Source: Terripilifer ovatus
GTDB taxonomy: Bacteria; Pseudomonadota; Alphaproteobacteria; Rhizobiales; Beijerinckiaceae
DNA: 64,000 bases
Direction of reading: 5' to 3'
NCBI GenBank assembly: GCA_029222685.1
Contig: JARHVB010000021.1
Span: forward strand, 1-64,000
In this document: positions 9,158-17,912 of the stretch, piece by piece
How the letters are laid out: each line of letters opens with the position of its first letter
Position numbering within the stretch: the stretch's first letter is position 1
Position numbers and translations under genes: made by a program
The notes under the pieces: generated by a model
The model's input: only the letters and a program-made list of their open reading frames with translations
Database searches by the model: none
Told to the model about the DNA's origin: nothing

Positions 9158-10549
9158 ATGAGCCGCAGGATTCTCATCAAAGGCGGGCGCGTCATCGGCG
9201 CCGCCTCCCCGACTGCGGACGTTCTTGTCGAAGGGACGCTGATCCGCGCCATCGCACCCGAGATCGCAGCCGACGATGTCGAGATCATCGACGCACACGG
9301 CATGATCGTCATGCCCGGCTTCGTCGATACGCACCGGCATCTGTGGCAGACAGCGATACGCGGTGTCGCCGCCGACTGGAGCCTTGTCGAATATATCCGC
9401 AACATCAGGCTTGGATATGCGACGAGCTATCGTCCGGAAGATGTTTACGTCAGCAATTATATCGGCGCACTGGAGGCCATTGACGCCGGCATCACCGCCG
9501 TCTGCGATTTCTGTCATATCATCCGCTCGCCGGACCATACACGCGCTGCCGTCGACGGGCTCCGCGATGCGGGCATTCGCGCTCATTTCTATCAGGGCTT
9601 TTACGATATCCCCGAGCAAACACCCGTGTTCGCAGACCACGACAGCCGTCTCGACCACGCTCGGGCCACATGGCGCGACCGGTTCAGCACAGCGACCTCG
9701 GACCTCATCTCGATGGGTGTGGCCCTGACGGAATTCGGCCTCGTTCCCATGGACAGCACGCGCGCTGAAGTCGCGGTGGCGCGCGAGTTTGGCCTGCCCA
9801 TCACCATGCATATGGGAACGCTGTCCACGCCTGACGGGGTGAGCAAGCTGAGACAGGCCGGACTTCTCGGTCCCGACATGCTGCACGTTCACTGCAACGC
9901 CTCGAGCGACGAGGAATTGCGCCAGATCGCCGACAGCGGCGGACAGGTATCGATCACCCCGGAAACCGAACTGCAGATGGGCATGGGCATCCCGATCACC
10001 AATCGGGCGCTCGCTGCCGGCCTCAAGCCGACGTTCGGCATCGACATCGTTTCCGACTGTTCCGGCGATATGTTCGCGCAAATGCGGCTAGCCTTGCAGA
10101 CGGCGCGCGCCATCGACAATGAGCGCATCCTGCAGACCGGCAAGATGCCGGTTTCGATCGACCTGACCGTCCGCGACGCGTTCGACTTCGCGACGATCCA
10201 TGGCGCCGCGGCCATGGGTCAGCAGGACAAGATCGGATCGCTGGCACCGGGCAAGCGCGCCGACATCGTGCTTCTGGCGATGGATGGCGTCCATCACATG
10301 CCGCCGAGCCTCGATCCGCTTGCGACCATTGTGTTGCAGGCGCGCCCAAGCGACGTCCGTACGGTGATGATCGACGGCGTGATCCGCAAGCGAGACGGCA
10401 AGCTTATGGGCGTCGATCTGCCAGCGCTCGGACAGCGGGCGCTTGCCTCATCCGCGCATCTGGCGCGCGCTTTCGAGACCGCGGCCGCGCGAACCGCATC
10501 CAGCCCGACGGCGACGACCTACGCGGGAGCGGTCAGCAACGCCACGTAA
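9158..10549 (+). CDS. Amidohydrolase family protein (TRZ/ATZ-type metal-dependent hydrolase)
   Basis: 463 residues from ATG 9158 (GGAAGGG upstream; the in-frame TTG at 9152 is less likely). Metal ligands of the amidohydrolase barrel are visible: VDTHRHLWQ (HxH, near residue 66), ITMHMGT, MLHVHCNAS and the late Asp in GIDIVSD. The C-terminal PGKRADIVLL is the family's beta-sandwich return. Members deaminate or dechlorinate s-triazines, cytosine, guanine or related N-heterocycles, and some open hydantoin-like rings. It is coupled to the TetR regulator and divergent from the transporter, which suggests import and hydrolysis of one nitrogenous compound. Confidence 0.88.
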   Translation: MSRRILIKGGRVIGAASPTADVLVEGTLIRAIAPEIAADDVEIIDAHGMIVMPGFVDTHRHLWQTAIRGVAADWSLVEYIRNIRLGYATSYRPEDVYVSNYIGALEAIDAGITAVCDFCHIIRSPDHTRAAVDGLRDAGIRAHFYQGFYDIPEQTPVFADHDSRLDHARATWRDRFSTATSDLISMGVALTEFGLVPMDSTRAEVAVAREFGLPITMHMGTLSTPDGVSKLRQAGLLGPDMLHVHCNASSDEELRQIADSGGQVSITPETELQMGMGIPITNRALAAGLKPTFGIDIVSDCSGDMFAQMRLALQTARAIDNERILQTGKMPVSIDLTVRDAFDFATIHGAAAMGQQDKIGSLAPGKRADIVLLAMDGVHHMPPSLDPLATIVLQARPSDVRTVMIDGVIRKRDGKLMGVDLPALGQRALASSAHLARAFETAAARTASSPTATTYAGAVSNAT

Positions 10550-10626
10550 GCCGTGCTTGAGCCGTCCTCATCCGCCCTTGCTGCGCGTGGGCCGGGTGAG
10601 GGTAGCTTAAATCCCTGCGCCGCAGC

Positions 10627-11715
10627 CTATTTCGACTTCTCGCGTTCGATCAGTGCCAGTACCGAACCGAGCCGCTCCTTGACCGGTTGCGGCGCGTCGA
10701 TGATGTCGGCGACGATCTTCTGCAGTTCCTCGCCGCTGACCGGATTGATATCGAGATTGAGCTTTTTGGCGTCATCGAGAAAGGCCGGCAGCTTCATCGT
10801 CGCGTCGAAGGCTGAGCGCAACGCCTTCACGCGGTCGGGCGGAACGCCGGGCGTAGTGAAGAACGGGCGGCCGATGGCGGTCGGGGCCGACAGCAGGCGC
10901 ATCGCCTCGCGGTCGACCTCGTTGGTGGCGAGATCGGTGAGGAGCGGCACGTCGGGCAGATCGGCTGCACGCTTGAGGCCGATCTGGGCGATCACGTTCA
11001 TCTTCTTGTCGCGAATCCAGTCCGGTCGCGTCGCCTTCCACGATGCCCAGGAGTTCGAGCCGCGGCCGGCGACCTCGCCGTTTTCCATGGCAAGATTGAT
11101 CTCGTTGCCGCCGGGATAGCCGAGAATGATCTTGAACTTCGTGCCCGCCATGGTGTTGAGCACCTGGGGATATTGCGACGACGTGTTGAAGCCCGTGGCG
11201 CCCAGCGCCACTTCGATCTTGCGCGCGTCGTCAATGGTTTTCACCGGCGAGGTGTGCCAGGTCGTCACCACGTTATTATCGGCGATCGGGTTGCCGATGT
11301 AGATGAGCTGCCTTGTGTCGAACTTGACGCCAGAGTCGCCGAGCGCCTGTTCGAGCGAGATCGACTGATCGACGATGCCGATCGCCGTACCGTCTTTCGG
11401 CGCAACGCCGTGGATATAGGCAGCGGCGATGCGACTGCCGGCGCCGGTCATGTTCTTGGGGATCAGTTTCGGCTTGCCGGGAATCTGGTCACCCATATAG
11501 CGGGCGACCAGCCGCGCATAGGCGTCATAGCCACCACCTACGGTGAAGCCGATGATGAGATCGATGTTGTTCTTGGAGCGGTAGAACTGTTCGACGGCAT
11601 CCTGCGCCCGCGCCGATCCGGATATAAAAAGTGGACTGGCTGCCAGACCCGCAATGACGATTGCCCCGGCAATTCCAGACGATTTCAAAATTCGCACCCG
11701 CGTTTTCCTCTCCAT
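10627..11715 (-). CDS. Bug family (TctC-like) tripartite tricarboxylate-type binding protein
   Basis: 362 residues. An N-terminal signal region is visible (charged MERKTRVR, hydrophobic residues about 14-32, cleavage near SARAQDA). The mature protein contains the Bug features GGGYDAYARLVARYMGDQIPG and a later NMTGAGS. Bug proteins are periplasmic receptors for carboxylates and amidated acids. No TctA/TctB membrane partner is present in the window, so it is an orphan that must share a transporter or act as a sensor. It resembles the Bug protein at 17913-18938 and a decayed copy just upstream (about 11960-12220). It is convergent with the amidohydrolase. Confidence 0.88.
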   Translation of the reverse strand: MERKTRVRILKSSGIAGAIVIAGLAASPLFISGSARAQDAVEQFYRSKNNIDLIIGFTVGGGYDAYARLVARYMGDQIPGKPKLIPKNMTGAGSRIAAAYIHGVAPKDGTAIGIVDQSISLEQALGDSGVKFDTRQLIYIGNPIADNNVVTTWHTSPVKTIDDARKIEVALGATGFNTSSQYPQVLNTMAGTKFKIILGYPGGNEINLAMENGEVAGRGSNSWASWKATRPDWIRDKKMNVIAQIGLKRAADLPDVPLLTDLATNEVDREAMRLLSAPTAIGRPFFTTPGVPPDRVKALRSAFDATMKLPAFLDDAKKLNLDINPVSGEELQKIVADIIDAPQPVKERLGSVLALIEREKSK

Positions 11716-11814
11716 AGCGTTTTCCGGCCCCCGGGATCGGAAAGACGCGTCCAGTTTCTTGCAAGAGCCTTTTCTTCACGCGAACCAATGTCCGCTTCGC
11801 TTGAAAATACGCTC
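11716..11814. repeat. Composite palindromic repeat (unit B + unit A)
   Basis: Unit B at 11716-11747 (AGCGTTTTCCGG ... GATCGGAAAGACGCGT) is followed after a linker containing CCAGTTTCTTGCAA by unit A at 11765-11814 (GAGCCTTTTCTTCACGCGAA ... CTTGAAAATACGCTC). The arms of A carry mismatches here, so this copy is partly decayed. It lies directly upstream of the Bug gene start and may contribute to its leader. Confidence 0.75.
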
Positions 11815-11959
11815 GCCACAGTTGGTCACTTCATTCGGCCAGCGACACATAGCGGCTGGCTGGCGGATGAGGAAGAGGGCGGGGGTGAGGATCAAGGTCG
11901 CAGGTGTGGCATCGAAACGACCATGATGGCGCCAAGGAGCGCCAGAACATAAGCCTAAC

Positions 11960-12220
11960 AGTATCGGCAAATGCTACATCGGCGGTTCCCGGTGCGATCG
12001 CCTGATCCGCAGGCAGAAGCCTTGCGTGTGCGTCATAGCCGCCTCTCGCTTCGAAGGCGAGTAGCTTGGTCCATGCCTGGCTCGCCGCAGGATGTCGCCG
12101 CTCTATCCTGCGGCCGATTGCGTCCGGATATATCAAAGTGCGCCGATTGCCGGCCCCCCGACGAGGCTTGCACCGGCAATTACGATGATTTCACGACGAC
12201 GCCGGGCGTTCCTCGCGCCG
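11960..12220 (-). pseudogene. Decayed remnant of a second Bug/TctC-like gene
   Basis: Reading the reverse strand in changing frames gives a hydrophobic leader-like run (EIIVIAGASLVGGPAIGAL, near 12142-12200), then ISGRNRPQD in a second frame, then LLAFEARGGYDAHARLLPAD in a third (near 12004-12060). These line up in order with the signal region, FISGSARAQD and GGGYDAYARLVARYMGD of the intact Bug protein at 10627-11715. At least two frameshifts and missing downstream sequence mean it cannot be functional. The rest of the 11716-12466 gap holds two repeat units and no other gene. The call is by eye and could be coincidental outside the GGYDAHARLL match. Confidence 0.4.
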
Positions 12221-12393
12221 TTCCGGTCATTCGATCGCTTCGTTGGACGACTTAGCAGCTTGCAAACGTTCCAGAAAAGGGCAACTGCGGCGCCCGGCTG
12301 GCGGACGCGCGGGCCTTGACCACTTGCCGCTTATAGCTAAAAGCTGCTTTTTACTGCGTAGAAGCGCAATATGCCGGGTCTCTTTAAAGCCTG

Positions 12394-12430
12394 GACGCGT
12401 CTTTCCGATCCAGATGGATCGGAAAACGCT
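12394..12430. repeat. Solitary unit-B palindrome
   Basis: GACGCGTCTTTCCGATCC, spacer AGAT, GGATCGGAAAACGCT: the B unit of the composite repeat without its A partner. It lies 37 bp upstream of ribB and would be transcribed in the ribB leader. I see no FMN riboswitch in this leader. Confidence 0.75.
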
Positions 12431-12466
12431 ACAGGGAGCCCGTAGGCGGTTTGGAGACCGGAACTG

Positions 12467-13624
12467 ATGCAGCAGACCATGGCCTGGCTTTCTTCGATCG
12501 AGGAAGTCGTCGAAGACGCAAAAGCCGGCAAGATGTTCATTCTCGTCGACGACGAAGGTCGCGAGAATGAGGGCGATCTCGTCATTCCGGCGCAGATGGC
12601 AAATGCCGAAGCCGTCAACTTCATGGCCAAGCACGGGCGCGGGCTGATCTGCCTGTCGATGACGCAGGACCGGGTCGAGGAACTCGGCCTGCACCTGATG
12701 TCGCAGAAAAACCAGGCGCTGCACCAGACCGCCTTCACCGTCTCGATCGAGGCGCGCGAGGGCGTCACCACCGGCATTTCCGCCGCCGACCGGGCGCAGA
12801 CCATTGCAGTCGCCATCGACCCGAAGAAAGGCCGCCGCGACATCGTCACGCCGGGCCACATTTTTCCTCTCGTCGCCCAGGACGGCGGCGTGCTGGTACG
12901 CGCCGGCCATACGGAAGCCGCCGTCGACATCGCCCGCATGGCCGGCCTCAATCCGGCCGGCGTGATCTGCGAGATCATGAACGACGACGGCACCATGGCG
13001 CGCATGCCCGATCTCGTCACCTTCGCGCAATTGCACGGGTTGAAGATCGCCACCATCGCCGACCTGATCGCCTATCGGCGCCGCAACGAGCGGCTGATCG
13101 ATCTGGTGTCCGAATCCAAGATCAACAGCCGCTACGGCGGCGAGTTCCGCATTCGCGTCTATTCCAACTCGGTCGAATATGCCGAACATATCGCGCTGAT
13201 CCGCGGCGACATCTCCGGCGACGAGCCGGTGCTGGTACGCATGCACCAGGCCAATATCCTGGCCGACAGTCTCGGCGACATTACGCCCGGCGAATTTTAC
13301 GGCGGCGAGGCGCGCCCGCGCAGCGGCGAGCTGGCCGCTTCGATGCGCATGATCGCTGCTGCCAACCGCGGCGTCGTCGTCTTCATCCGCGAAACTGCGC
13401 CGACCTTCATCAGCCGCGCATTGAAGGAACGCGAAGGCATGTCGCGCTCCGGACCGATCGCGGAACTGCGCCAATATGGCCTGGGCGCCCAGATCCTGCT
13501 CGATCTCGGATTGAAGAACGTGATCCTGCTGTCGAACACGCAGCATAATATCGTCGGCCTGGAAGGTTACGGATTGACCGTTGTCGCGCAGCAACCGATA
13601 CCCGAAAGCCTGTACAAGAAGTAG
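12467..13624 (+). CDS. ribB: 3,4-dihydroxy-2-butanone-4-phosphate synthase with degenerate GTP cyclohydrolase II domain
   Basis: 385 residues. Residues 1 to about 205 are a complete RibB domain, forming the four-carbon unit of riboflavin from ribulose 5-phosphate: DDEGRENEGDLV near residue 25, TTGISAADRA and GHIFPL, and a later HTEAAVDIARMAG. The remaining 180 residues have the RibA fold order (SKINSRYGGEFRIRVY), but where active RibA has its zinc cysteines after RVHSECLTGD this protein has RMHQANILADSLGD. The CxxxxCxC-type ligands are absent, so GTP cyclohydrolase II activity is unlikely. Such RibB-plus-inactive-domain proteins are known in proteobacteria (I recall the name RibBX). The gene stands alone here. 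Confidence 0.92.
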   Translation: MQQTMAWLSSIEEVVEDAKAGKMFILVDDEGRENEGDLVIPAQMANAEAVNFMAKHGRGLICLSMTQDRVEELGLHLMSQKNQALHQTAFTVSIEAREGVTTGISAADRAQTIAVAIDPKKGRRDIVTPGHIFPLVAQDGGVLVRAGHTEAAVDIARMAGLNPAGVICEIMNDDGTMARMPDLVTFAQLHGLKIATIADLIAYRRRNERLIDLVSESKINSRYGGEFRIRVYSNSVEYAEHIALIRGDISGDEPVLVRMHQANILADSLGDITPGEFYGGEARPRSGELAASMRMIAAANRGVVVFIRETAPTFISRALKEREGMSRSGPIAELRQYGLGAQILLDLGLKNVILLSNTQHNIVGLEGYGLTVVAQQPIPESLYKK

Positions 13625-13704
13625 TTTGTCGGAGTTGGTCTGGTAGAGGCGGACCCAAAGCCGGAGCGAACCGGTGGCCGCTTGTAAATGGAGGAAACGA
13701 ACGC

Positions 13705-14490
13705 ATGAGTGCCGCAGGGCTTGATTATCGATTCTTGAAACTTGGCGGCGTCGACATCGAAGTCGGAATGCAGGGCGCCGGATCGCCGGTCCTCGTTCTG
13801 GCCGGCGAGGAACAGCTCGAGAATACGCTGCCGCTGATCGGTGAACTGGCGAAGAGCCATCAGGTCGTGGTGCCGTCGGCGCCCGGCTTCGGCAAATCGG
13901 CGCGGCCCGACTGGATGACCAATCCGGACGATATCGCCTATCTCTATCTCGATCTCATCGACGCCATGGCGCTCAAATCGCTCGCCGTCGTCGGCTTCTC
14001 GCTGGGCGGGTGGATCGCCGCGGAGATGGCGGTCAAGAACGACCGGGCGTTCTCCAAGCTGGCGCTGGTCGATCCCTATGGCGTGAAGATCGGCGGCCCG
14101 TTCGATGTCGATATCCAGGACATCTGGACCTCACATCCCGACAAGGTCGCGGCGCTGAAATGGTACGACCGGACAAAGGGCGAGCGCGATTTCACCAAGA
14201 TGTCCGACGACGAACTGTCGATCGTGGCGCGCAACATCGAAAGCTTCGCGCGCTTCTGCTGGGATCCCTATATGCACAATCCCAAGCTCAAACAGCGCCT
14301 GCACCGGATCAAGACGCCGACCTTGTTCATCTGGGGCGAGAACGACGGCATCGTCACGCCGGCCTACGGCAAGGCCTATGCCGGACTGGTTCCTGGCGCG
14401 AAATTCGCTTCAATCGCCGAGGCCGGCCACTATCCGCATATCGAGCAGCCGGCCGCGTTCAATAAGATTCTGACTGAATTTCTCGGCTGA
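13705..14490 (+). CDS. Alpha/beta hydrolase
   Basis: 261 residues. Nucleophile elbow GFSLGG with Ser at residue 99, acid in FIWGENDG (Asp near 213) and catalytic His in AGHYPH (near 238), all in canonical order. It lacks a signal peptide, so it is cytoplasmic. Size and motifs fit C-C-bond or ester hydrolases of aromatic degradation (meta-cleavage product hydrolase type), but the substrate is not readable. GGAGG lies upstream of the ATG. It opens a same-strand group with an LLM oxidoreductase, a second hydrolase and a Rieske reductase (13.7-17.7 kb), consistent with a catabolic role. Confidence 0.85.
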   Translation: MSAAGLDYRFLKLGGVDIEVGMQGAGSPVLVLAGEEQLENTLPLIGELAKSHQVVVPSAPGFGKSARPDWMTNPDDIAYLYLDLIDAMALKSLAVVGFSLGGWIAAEMAVKNDRAFSKLALVDPYGVKIGGPFDVDIQDIWTSHPDKVAALKWYDRTKGERDFTKMSDDELSIVARNIESFARFCWDPYMHNPKLKQRLHRIKTPTLFIWGENDGIVTPAYGKAYAGLVPGAKFASIAEAGHYPHIEQPAAFNKILTEFLG

Positions 14491-14500
14491 CGCTTCAGCG

Positions 14501-14518
14501 AAAGCCCACGGCTTTTTT
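14501..14518 (+). terminator. Possible weak intrinsic terminator
   Basis: AAAGCC CAC GGCTTT followed by TTTAA, 11 bp after the hydrolase stop. The stem is only six pairs, so it may be inefficient. A solitary unit-A repeat follows at once. Confidence 0.35.
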
Positions 14519-14524
14519 AAGAAC

Positions 14525-14568
14525 GCATTTTCTTCACGCGAACCGGTAGCCACTTCGCTCGAAAATGC
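14525..14568. repeat. Solitary unit-A palindrome
   Basis: GCATTTTCTTCACGCGAACC ... CACTTCGCTCGAAAATGC, with perfect 8-bp outer arms GCATTTTC/GAAAATGC. This is close to the consensus of the A family and lies 25 bp upstream of the LLM oxidoreductase start. Confidence 0.8.
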
Positions 14569-14592
14569 TCTGAGCCCGAAAGGAAACACAGG

Positions 14593-15762
14593 ATGCAAGC
14601 CTGGCACTTTACGGAAATGCCCTACCCGCACCTGCCGCCGCTCGAGACCTTGAAGACCATGCGCGTGTCGCTGGCGAGCAAGCACTACGATCCGAAGATC
14701 GGCGCCGATCTCTACAACCGCTATCTCGACGAATATATGATCGCCGACGAGCTCGGTCTCAACATGCTGCTCAACGAGCATCACCAGACCGCGACCTGCA
14801 TCGATGTGGCAGCGCCGCTGTCGGCCGCCGTGCTGGCGCGACAGACGAGCAAGGGGCGCATCTGCATTCTCGGCAATCCGGTCGCCAATCGCGGCGACCC
14901 GATCCGCATCGCCGAGGAGATGGCGATGATCGACTGCATCTCGCGCGGCCGTCTCGATGTCGGCTTCGTGCGCGGCGTGCCGTATGAGATATTCGCCGCC
15001 AACACCAATCCGACGCAGACGGTGGAACGCCTGTGGGAAGGCATCGATCTCGTCACCAAGGCGTGGACCACGACAGAGGGGCCATTCAATTTCGAAGGCC
15101 GCTTCACCCATCGCCGCGCCGTCAACCTGTGGCCGCGGCCCTATCAGACGCCGCATCCGGCCGTGTGGATCACCGGTTCGAGCGATCTCGACAACATCAA
15201 GCGCGCCGCCGGCCGCGGCTTCGTCTTCGCCACCTTCCTGCAACCGCATGCGAAGGTGAAGTGGATGTTCGACGGCTATCGCAGCGCTTTCATGGATACC
15301 GGTCTGCCCGGCGGCGGCGGCACCGCCTATATGCCGCTCGTCTTCACCGCCGACAGCGATGCGGAAGCGGAAGCCGGCGCGCGCGAACTGACCTGGTATC
15401 TCGACGCCAAGTCCGAGCCGCAATACCGCAATCCGCCTGGCTATGTGCCGGTGGAATTCAACGTGCAGGCGCTGAAGGGCGCGTTTGCCGGCCGCACCGA
15501 GGCGATGCGCAAGCAGTCGATTGAATTCCTCAAGGACCAGGGCGTGCTGATCTACGGCAAGCCCGACGATGTGGCCAAGCAGATCCACCGTCTCTATGAT
15601 CTCGTCGGCGGCTTTGACAACCTGCTCATGATGGGCCAGGCCGGCCACATGAGTCATGAACGCACGGTGCGCAGCATGAAACTGTTCGCCAAAGAGGTCT
15701 ACCCGCAGGTGCGCGATCTGGCGCGCACGAAACCCCTCAACGCAAAGGTGGCAGCAGAATGA
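14593..15762 (+). CDS. LLM class flavin-dependent oxidoreductase (luciferase-like monooxygenase)
   Basis: 389 residues, usual family size. The luciferase-like barrel is indicated by LGLNMLLNEHHQT near residue 58, ILGNPVANRGDPIRIAEEMAMIDCISRGRLDVGFVRGVP (about residues 95-140) and the late PHPAVWITGSS. These enzymes use reduced FMN and oxygen to attack C-H, C-N or C-S bonds, normally relying on a separate flavin reductase. The gene overlaps the next hydrolase by 4 bp (ATGA, 15759-15762), so the oxidoreductase and hydrolase are translationally coupled and probably act in sequence. GAAAGGA precedes the ATG. Confidence 0.88.
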   Translation: MQAWHFTEMPYPHLPPLETLKTMRVSLASKHYDPKIGADLYNRYLDEYMIADELGLNMLLNEHHQTATCIDVAAPLSAAVLARQTSKGRICILGNPVANRGDPIRIAEEMAMIDCISRGRLDVGFVRGVPYEIFAANTNPTQTVERLWEGIDLVTKAWTTTEGPFNFEGRFTHRRAVNLWPRPYQTPHPAVWITGSSDLDNIKRAAGRGFVFATFLQPHAKVKWMFDGYRSAFMDTGLPGGGGTAYMPLVFTADSDAEAEAGARELTWYLDAKSEPQYRNPPGYVPVEFNVQALKGAFAGRTEAMRKQSIEFLKDQGVLIYGKPDDVAKQIHRLYDLVGGFDNLLMMGQAGHMSHERTVRSMKLFAKEVYPQVRDLARTKPLNAKVAAE

Positions 15763-16601
15763 AACGCGCCAAATTCATCTCGGTCGATGGGATCAAAACC
15801 CATTATTTCGAGGCGGGTGACGCCCATCGCGGCAAAAAGCCGACCATCCTCCTGCTGCATTCGGCCGAGTTCGGTGGCTGCGCCGAATTCACCTGGGAGC
15901 AGAACATCGGCGCGCTGGGCGAGCATTATCACGTGCTCGCACCCGACCATCTCGGCTTCGGCCTGACCGACAAGATTTTCGATTTCCTGCAGATGTTCGA
16001 CCGGCGCATCCGCCATATCCGGCGCTTCATCGAAATCATGGAAGTCGGGCCCGTCCACGTCATGGGCAGTTCGATGTCGGGTGGGCTGTGCCTGACGGTA
16101 GCAGCACGCGATATTCCCGACTGGCCGATCCTGTCGGTGACCTGCTGTTCGGGCGGCGGCTTTCCGCCGGTGAATGAATCCCGCCAGATTCTCAACTCCT
16201 ATGACGGCACCAGTGAGCATATGCGCCGCATCGTCGACGTGATGTTCGTCGACAAGAGCTGGGCCAAAAACGACGCCTATATCGACCGCCGGGTCGAGAT
16301 GGCCAATCTCGAAGGCGCCTGGGAGGCCACCGCCGTCGCCCGTTTCAAGGCGCCGTTCCGCAAGCCCTCGGCCGGCTCGGCCGAGCGCGACAACCTCAAC
16401 TATGCCAATATCAAAGTGCCCGTCCTGGTCTTCGCCGGCCGGCACGACCCCTTGAGAAACCCTGGCTATACCGACGATTTCGTCCCGAAGATTCCCAAGG
16501 CCGAGCTTCATTTCTTTGAAAACGCGGCACATATGGGAAATATCGAATGCGCCGACGAGTTCAACCAGCGGACACTGAAATTTCTCGCAGGACTGGGGTA
16601 A
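15759..16601 (+). CDS. Alpha/beta hydrolase coupled to the LLM oxidoreductase
   Basis: 280 residues. Nucleophile elbow MGSSMSGG with Ser105 as likely nucleophile, oxyanion-side LLLHSAEFGG near residue 33, acid Asp in FAGRHDPL, and His in AAHMGN near the C-terminus. It belongs to the same broad superfamily as the protein at 13705 but is clearly a different subgroup. The 4-bp start/stop overlap with the monooxygenase gene suggests that it hydrolyses the oxygenated product. No signal peptide. Confidence 0.86.
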   Translation: MKRAKFISVDGIKTHYFEAGDAHRGKKPTILLLHSAEFGGCAEFTWEQNIGALGEHYHVLAPDHLGFGLTDKIFDFLQMFDRRIRHIRRFIEIMEVGPVHVMGSSMSGGLCLTVAARDIPDWPILSVTCCSGGGFPPVNESRQILNSYDGTSEHMRRIVDVMFVDKSWAKNDAYIDRRVEMANLEGAWEATAVARFKAPFRKPSAGSAERDNLNYANIKVPVLVFAGRHDPLRNPGYTDDFVPKIPKAELHFFENAAHMGNIECADEFNQRTLKFLAGLG

Positions 16602-16675
16602 GGCGTGCTATGCGCGACCCAGAGCGCCGGGGCGTTCCTTCGGAAACGCCAGGCACTCTGGATTCTTGTGATGTC

Positions 16676-16721
16676 GCATCGTTTTTTGCGAAAAGCCGGT
16701 ATCCACTTTTTCGCACGATGC
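16676..16721. repeat. Variant unit-A palindrome (GCATCGT type)
   Basis: Arms GCATCGT and ACGATGC enclose TTTTTGCGAAAAGCC ... CACTTTTTCGC. This variant keeps the core order of unit A (GCGAA ... CCGG ... TCCACTT) but has different outer arms. It lies 26 bp upstream of the reductase gene. A further imperfect hairpin with a TTCG loop lies at about 16629-16651 without a T run. Confidence 0.75.
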
Positions 16722-16747
16722 TTTGACATTTCAAACGGGACGGTCGC

Positions 16748-17704
16748 GTGACTGAGGCATTAGCAAACCCTTTCGATGTTCGCCTGACAGCCATCCGCTA
16801 TGCGGCGCTGGATACGAATCTCTTCGAGTTCCGCAAGCTTGACGGCAGCGCCATGCCGGCGGTGGAACCTGGCGCCCATATCGACATTCATCTGCCCAAC
16901 GGCATGATGCGGCAATATTCGCTCGTCACCGCCGACAGCGATCCGAACGCCTATGTGGTCGGCATCAAGCGCGACCGGGCGAGCCGCGGCGGCTCGAAAT
17001 TCATTCACGACAATCTGCGCGTCGGCACGGTGCTGAAGATCGGCGGACCGCGCAACAATTTCCCGCTCAATGAAAAGGCGGATCATACGGTGCTGCTGGC
17101 CGGCGGCATCGGCATCACGCCGATCTGGTGCATGGCGCAGCGGCTGATCAAGCAAGGCGCCTCGTGGGAGATGTTCTACTCGTGCCGCGACCGCGCCGAG
17201 GTGGCCTTCCTCGAAGAGCTCGGCAAGCTGCCGCAGGTAAAGATCCACATCGACGCGGAATCCAACGGCAAGTTCCTGGACATTCCCGGCATTGTCGCCG
17301 CGGCGCCGAAAGGCTCGCATTTCTACTGCTGCGGCCCCGGGCCGATGCTGGCCGCCTATGAAGCGGCGACGAAGAACGTGCCCGAAGGGCACATGCACAT
17401 CGAATATTTCAGCGCCAAGGAAGAGTCGGCGCTCGAAGGCGGCTACAAGGTGCAGCTCAAACGCTCGGGCAAGGAATTCGTGGTGCCGCCGGGCAAGAGC
17501 CTGCTGCACGTGCTGCGCGACGCCGGCATCGACGTCGCCTATTCCTGCGAGGAAGGCGTCTGCGGCGCCTGCGAGACCGTCGTCATCTCCGGCACGCCGG
17601 ACCATCGCGACAACATCCTCACCGAAGCCGAACGCAAGGCCAGCAAGACGATGATGATCTGCTGCTCGGGCTCGAAGAGCGACCTGCTGGTGCTGGATAT
17701 CTGA
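16748..17704 (+). CDS. Phthalate dioxygenase reductase-like protein (PDR/VanB family)
   Basis: 318 residues in the order flavin domain, NAD domain, C-terminal plant-type 2Fe-2S ferredoxin. FMN-binding RQYSL near residue 56, LLAGGIGITPI near 118, the NAD motif YCCGPGPML near 196, then cluster ligands in SCEEGVCGAC with the distant fourth Cys in MMICC. This is the class IA reductase layout that feeds electrons directly to a Rieske oxygenase. The likely partner is the Rieske protein at 19039-20313 (opposite strand, 1.3 kb away). The start is GTG 16748 after GGGACGG. Confidence 0.92.
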   Translation: MTEALANPFDVRLTAIRYAALDTNLFEFRKLDGSAMPAVEPGAHIDIHLPNGMMRQYSLVTADSDPNAYVVGIKRDRASRGGSKFIHDNLRVGTVLKIGGPRNNFPLNEKADHTVLLAGGIGITPIWCMAQRLIKQGASWEMFYSCRDRAEVAFLEELGKLPQVKIHIDAESNGKFLDIPGIVAAAPKGSHFYCCGPGPMLAAYEAATKNVPEGHMHIEYFSAKEESALEGGYKVQLKRSGKEFVVPPGKSLLHVLRDAGIDVAYSCEEGVCGACETVVISGTPDHRDNILTEAERKASKTMMICCSGSKSDLLVLDI

Positions 17705-17733
17705 CCGGCCGCAGACCTTGCAACCGCCGCAAC

Positions 17734-17864
17734 GTCATGCCCGCGCTTGTCGCGGGCACCCACGCCGTGGTGCGCTATAGCGCAGCAGAATTTGCATGAC
17801 GCGCATTCTTCAACAAAGAAGCACGTCACCGCGTGGACACTCGTGCGACAAGCGCGAGCATGAC
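17734..17864. repeat. Long imperfect palindrome, MITE-like (copy 1)
   Basis: A 131-bp element whose ends match as inverted repeats: left GTCATGCCCGCGCTTGTCGC, right (reverse complement) GTCATGCTCGCGCTTGTCGC, with similarity continuing to CCACG. The interior contains GTGGTGCGC and GCAGCAGAA. A second copy with the same end design is at 57261-57389. No transposase is encoded. Confidence 0.75.
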
Positions 17865-17912
17865 CCGGTTGGTTGGTTGCGGTCCTTCATTCGATACGTC
17901 TCGGCCGCAGAA

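Noticed and set aside
12250..12466. FMN riboswitch upstream of ribB
   Set aside because: The leader contains a unit-B repeat, and I cannot find the conserved RFN elements.
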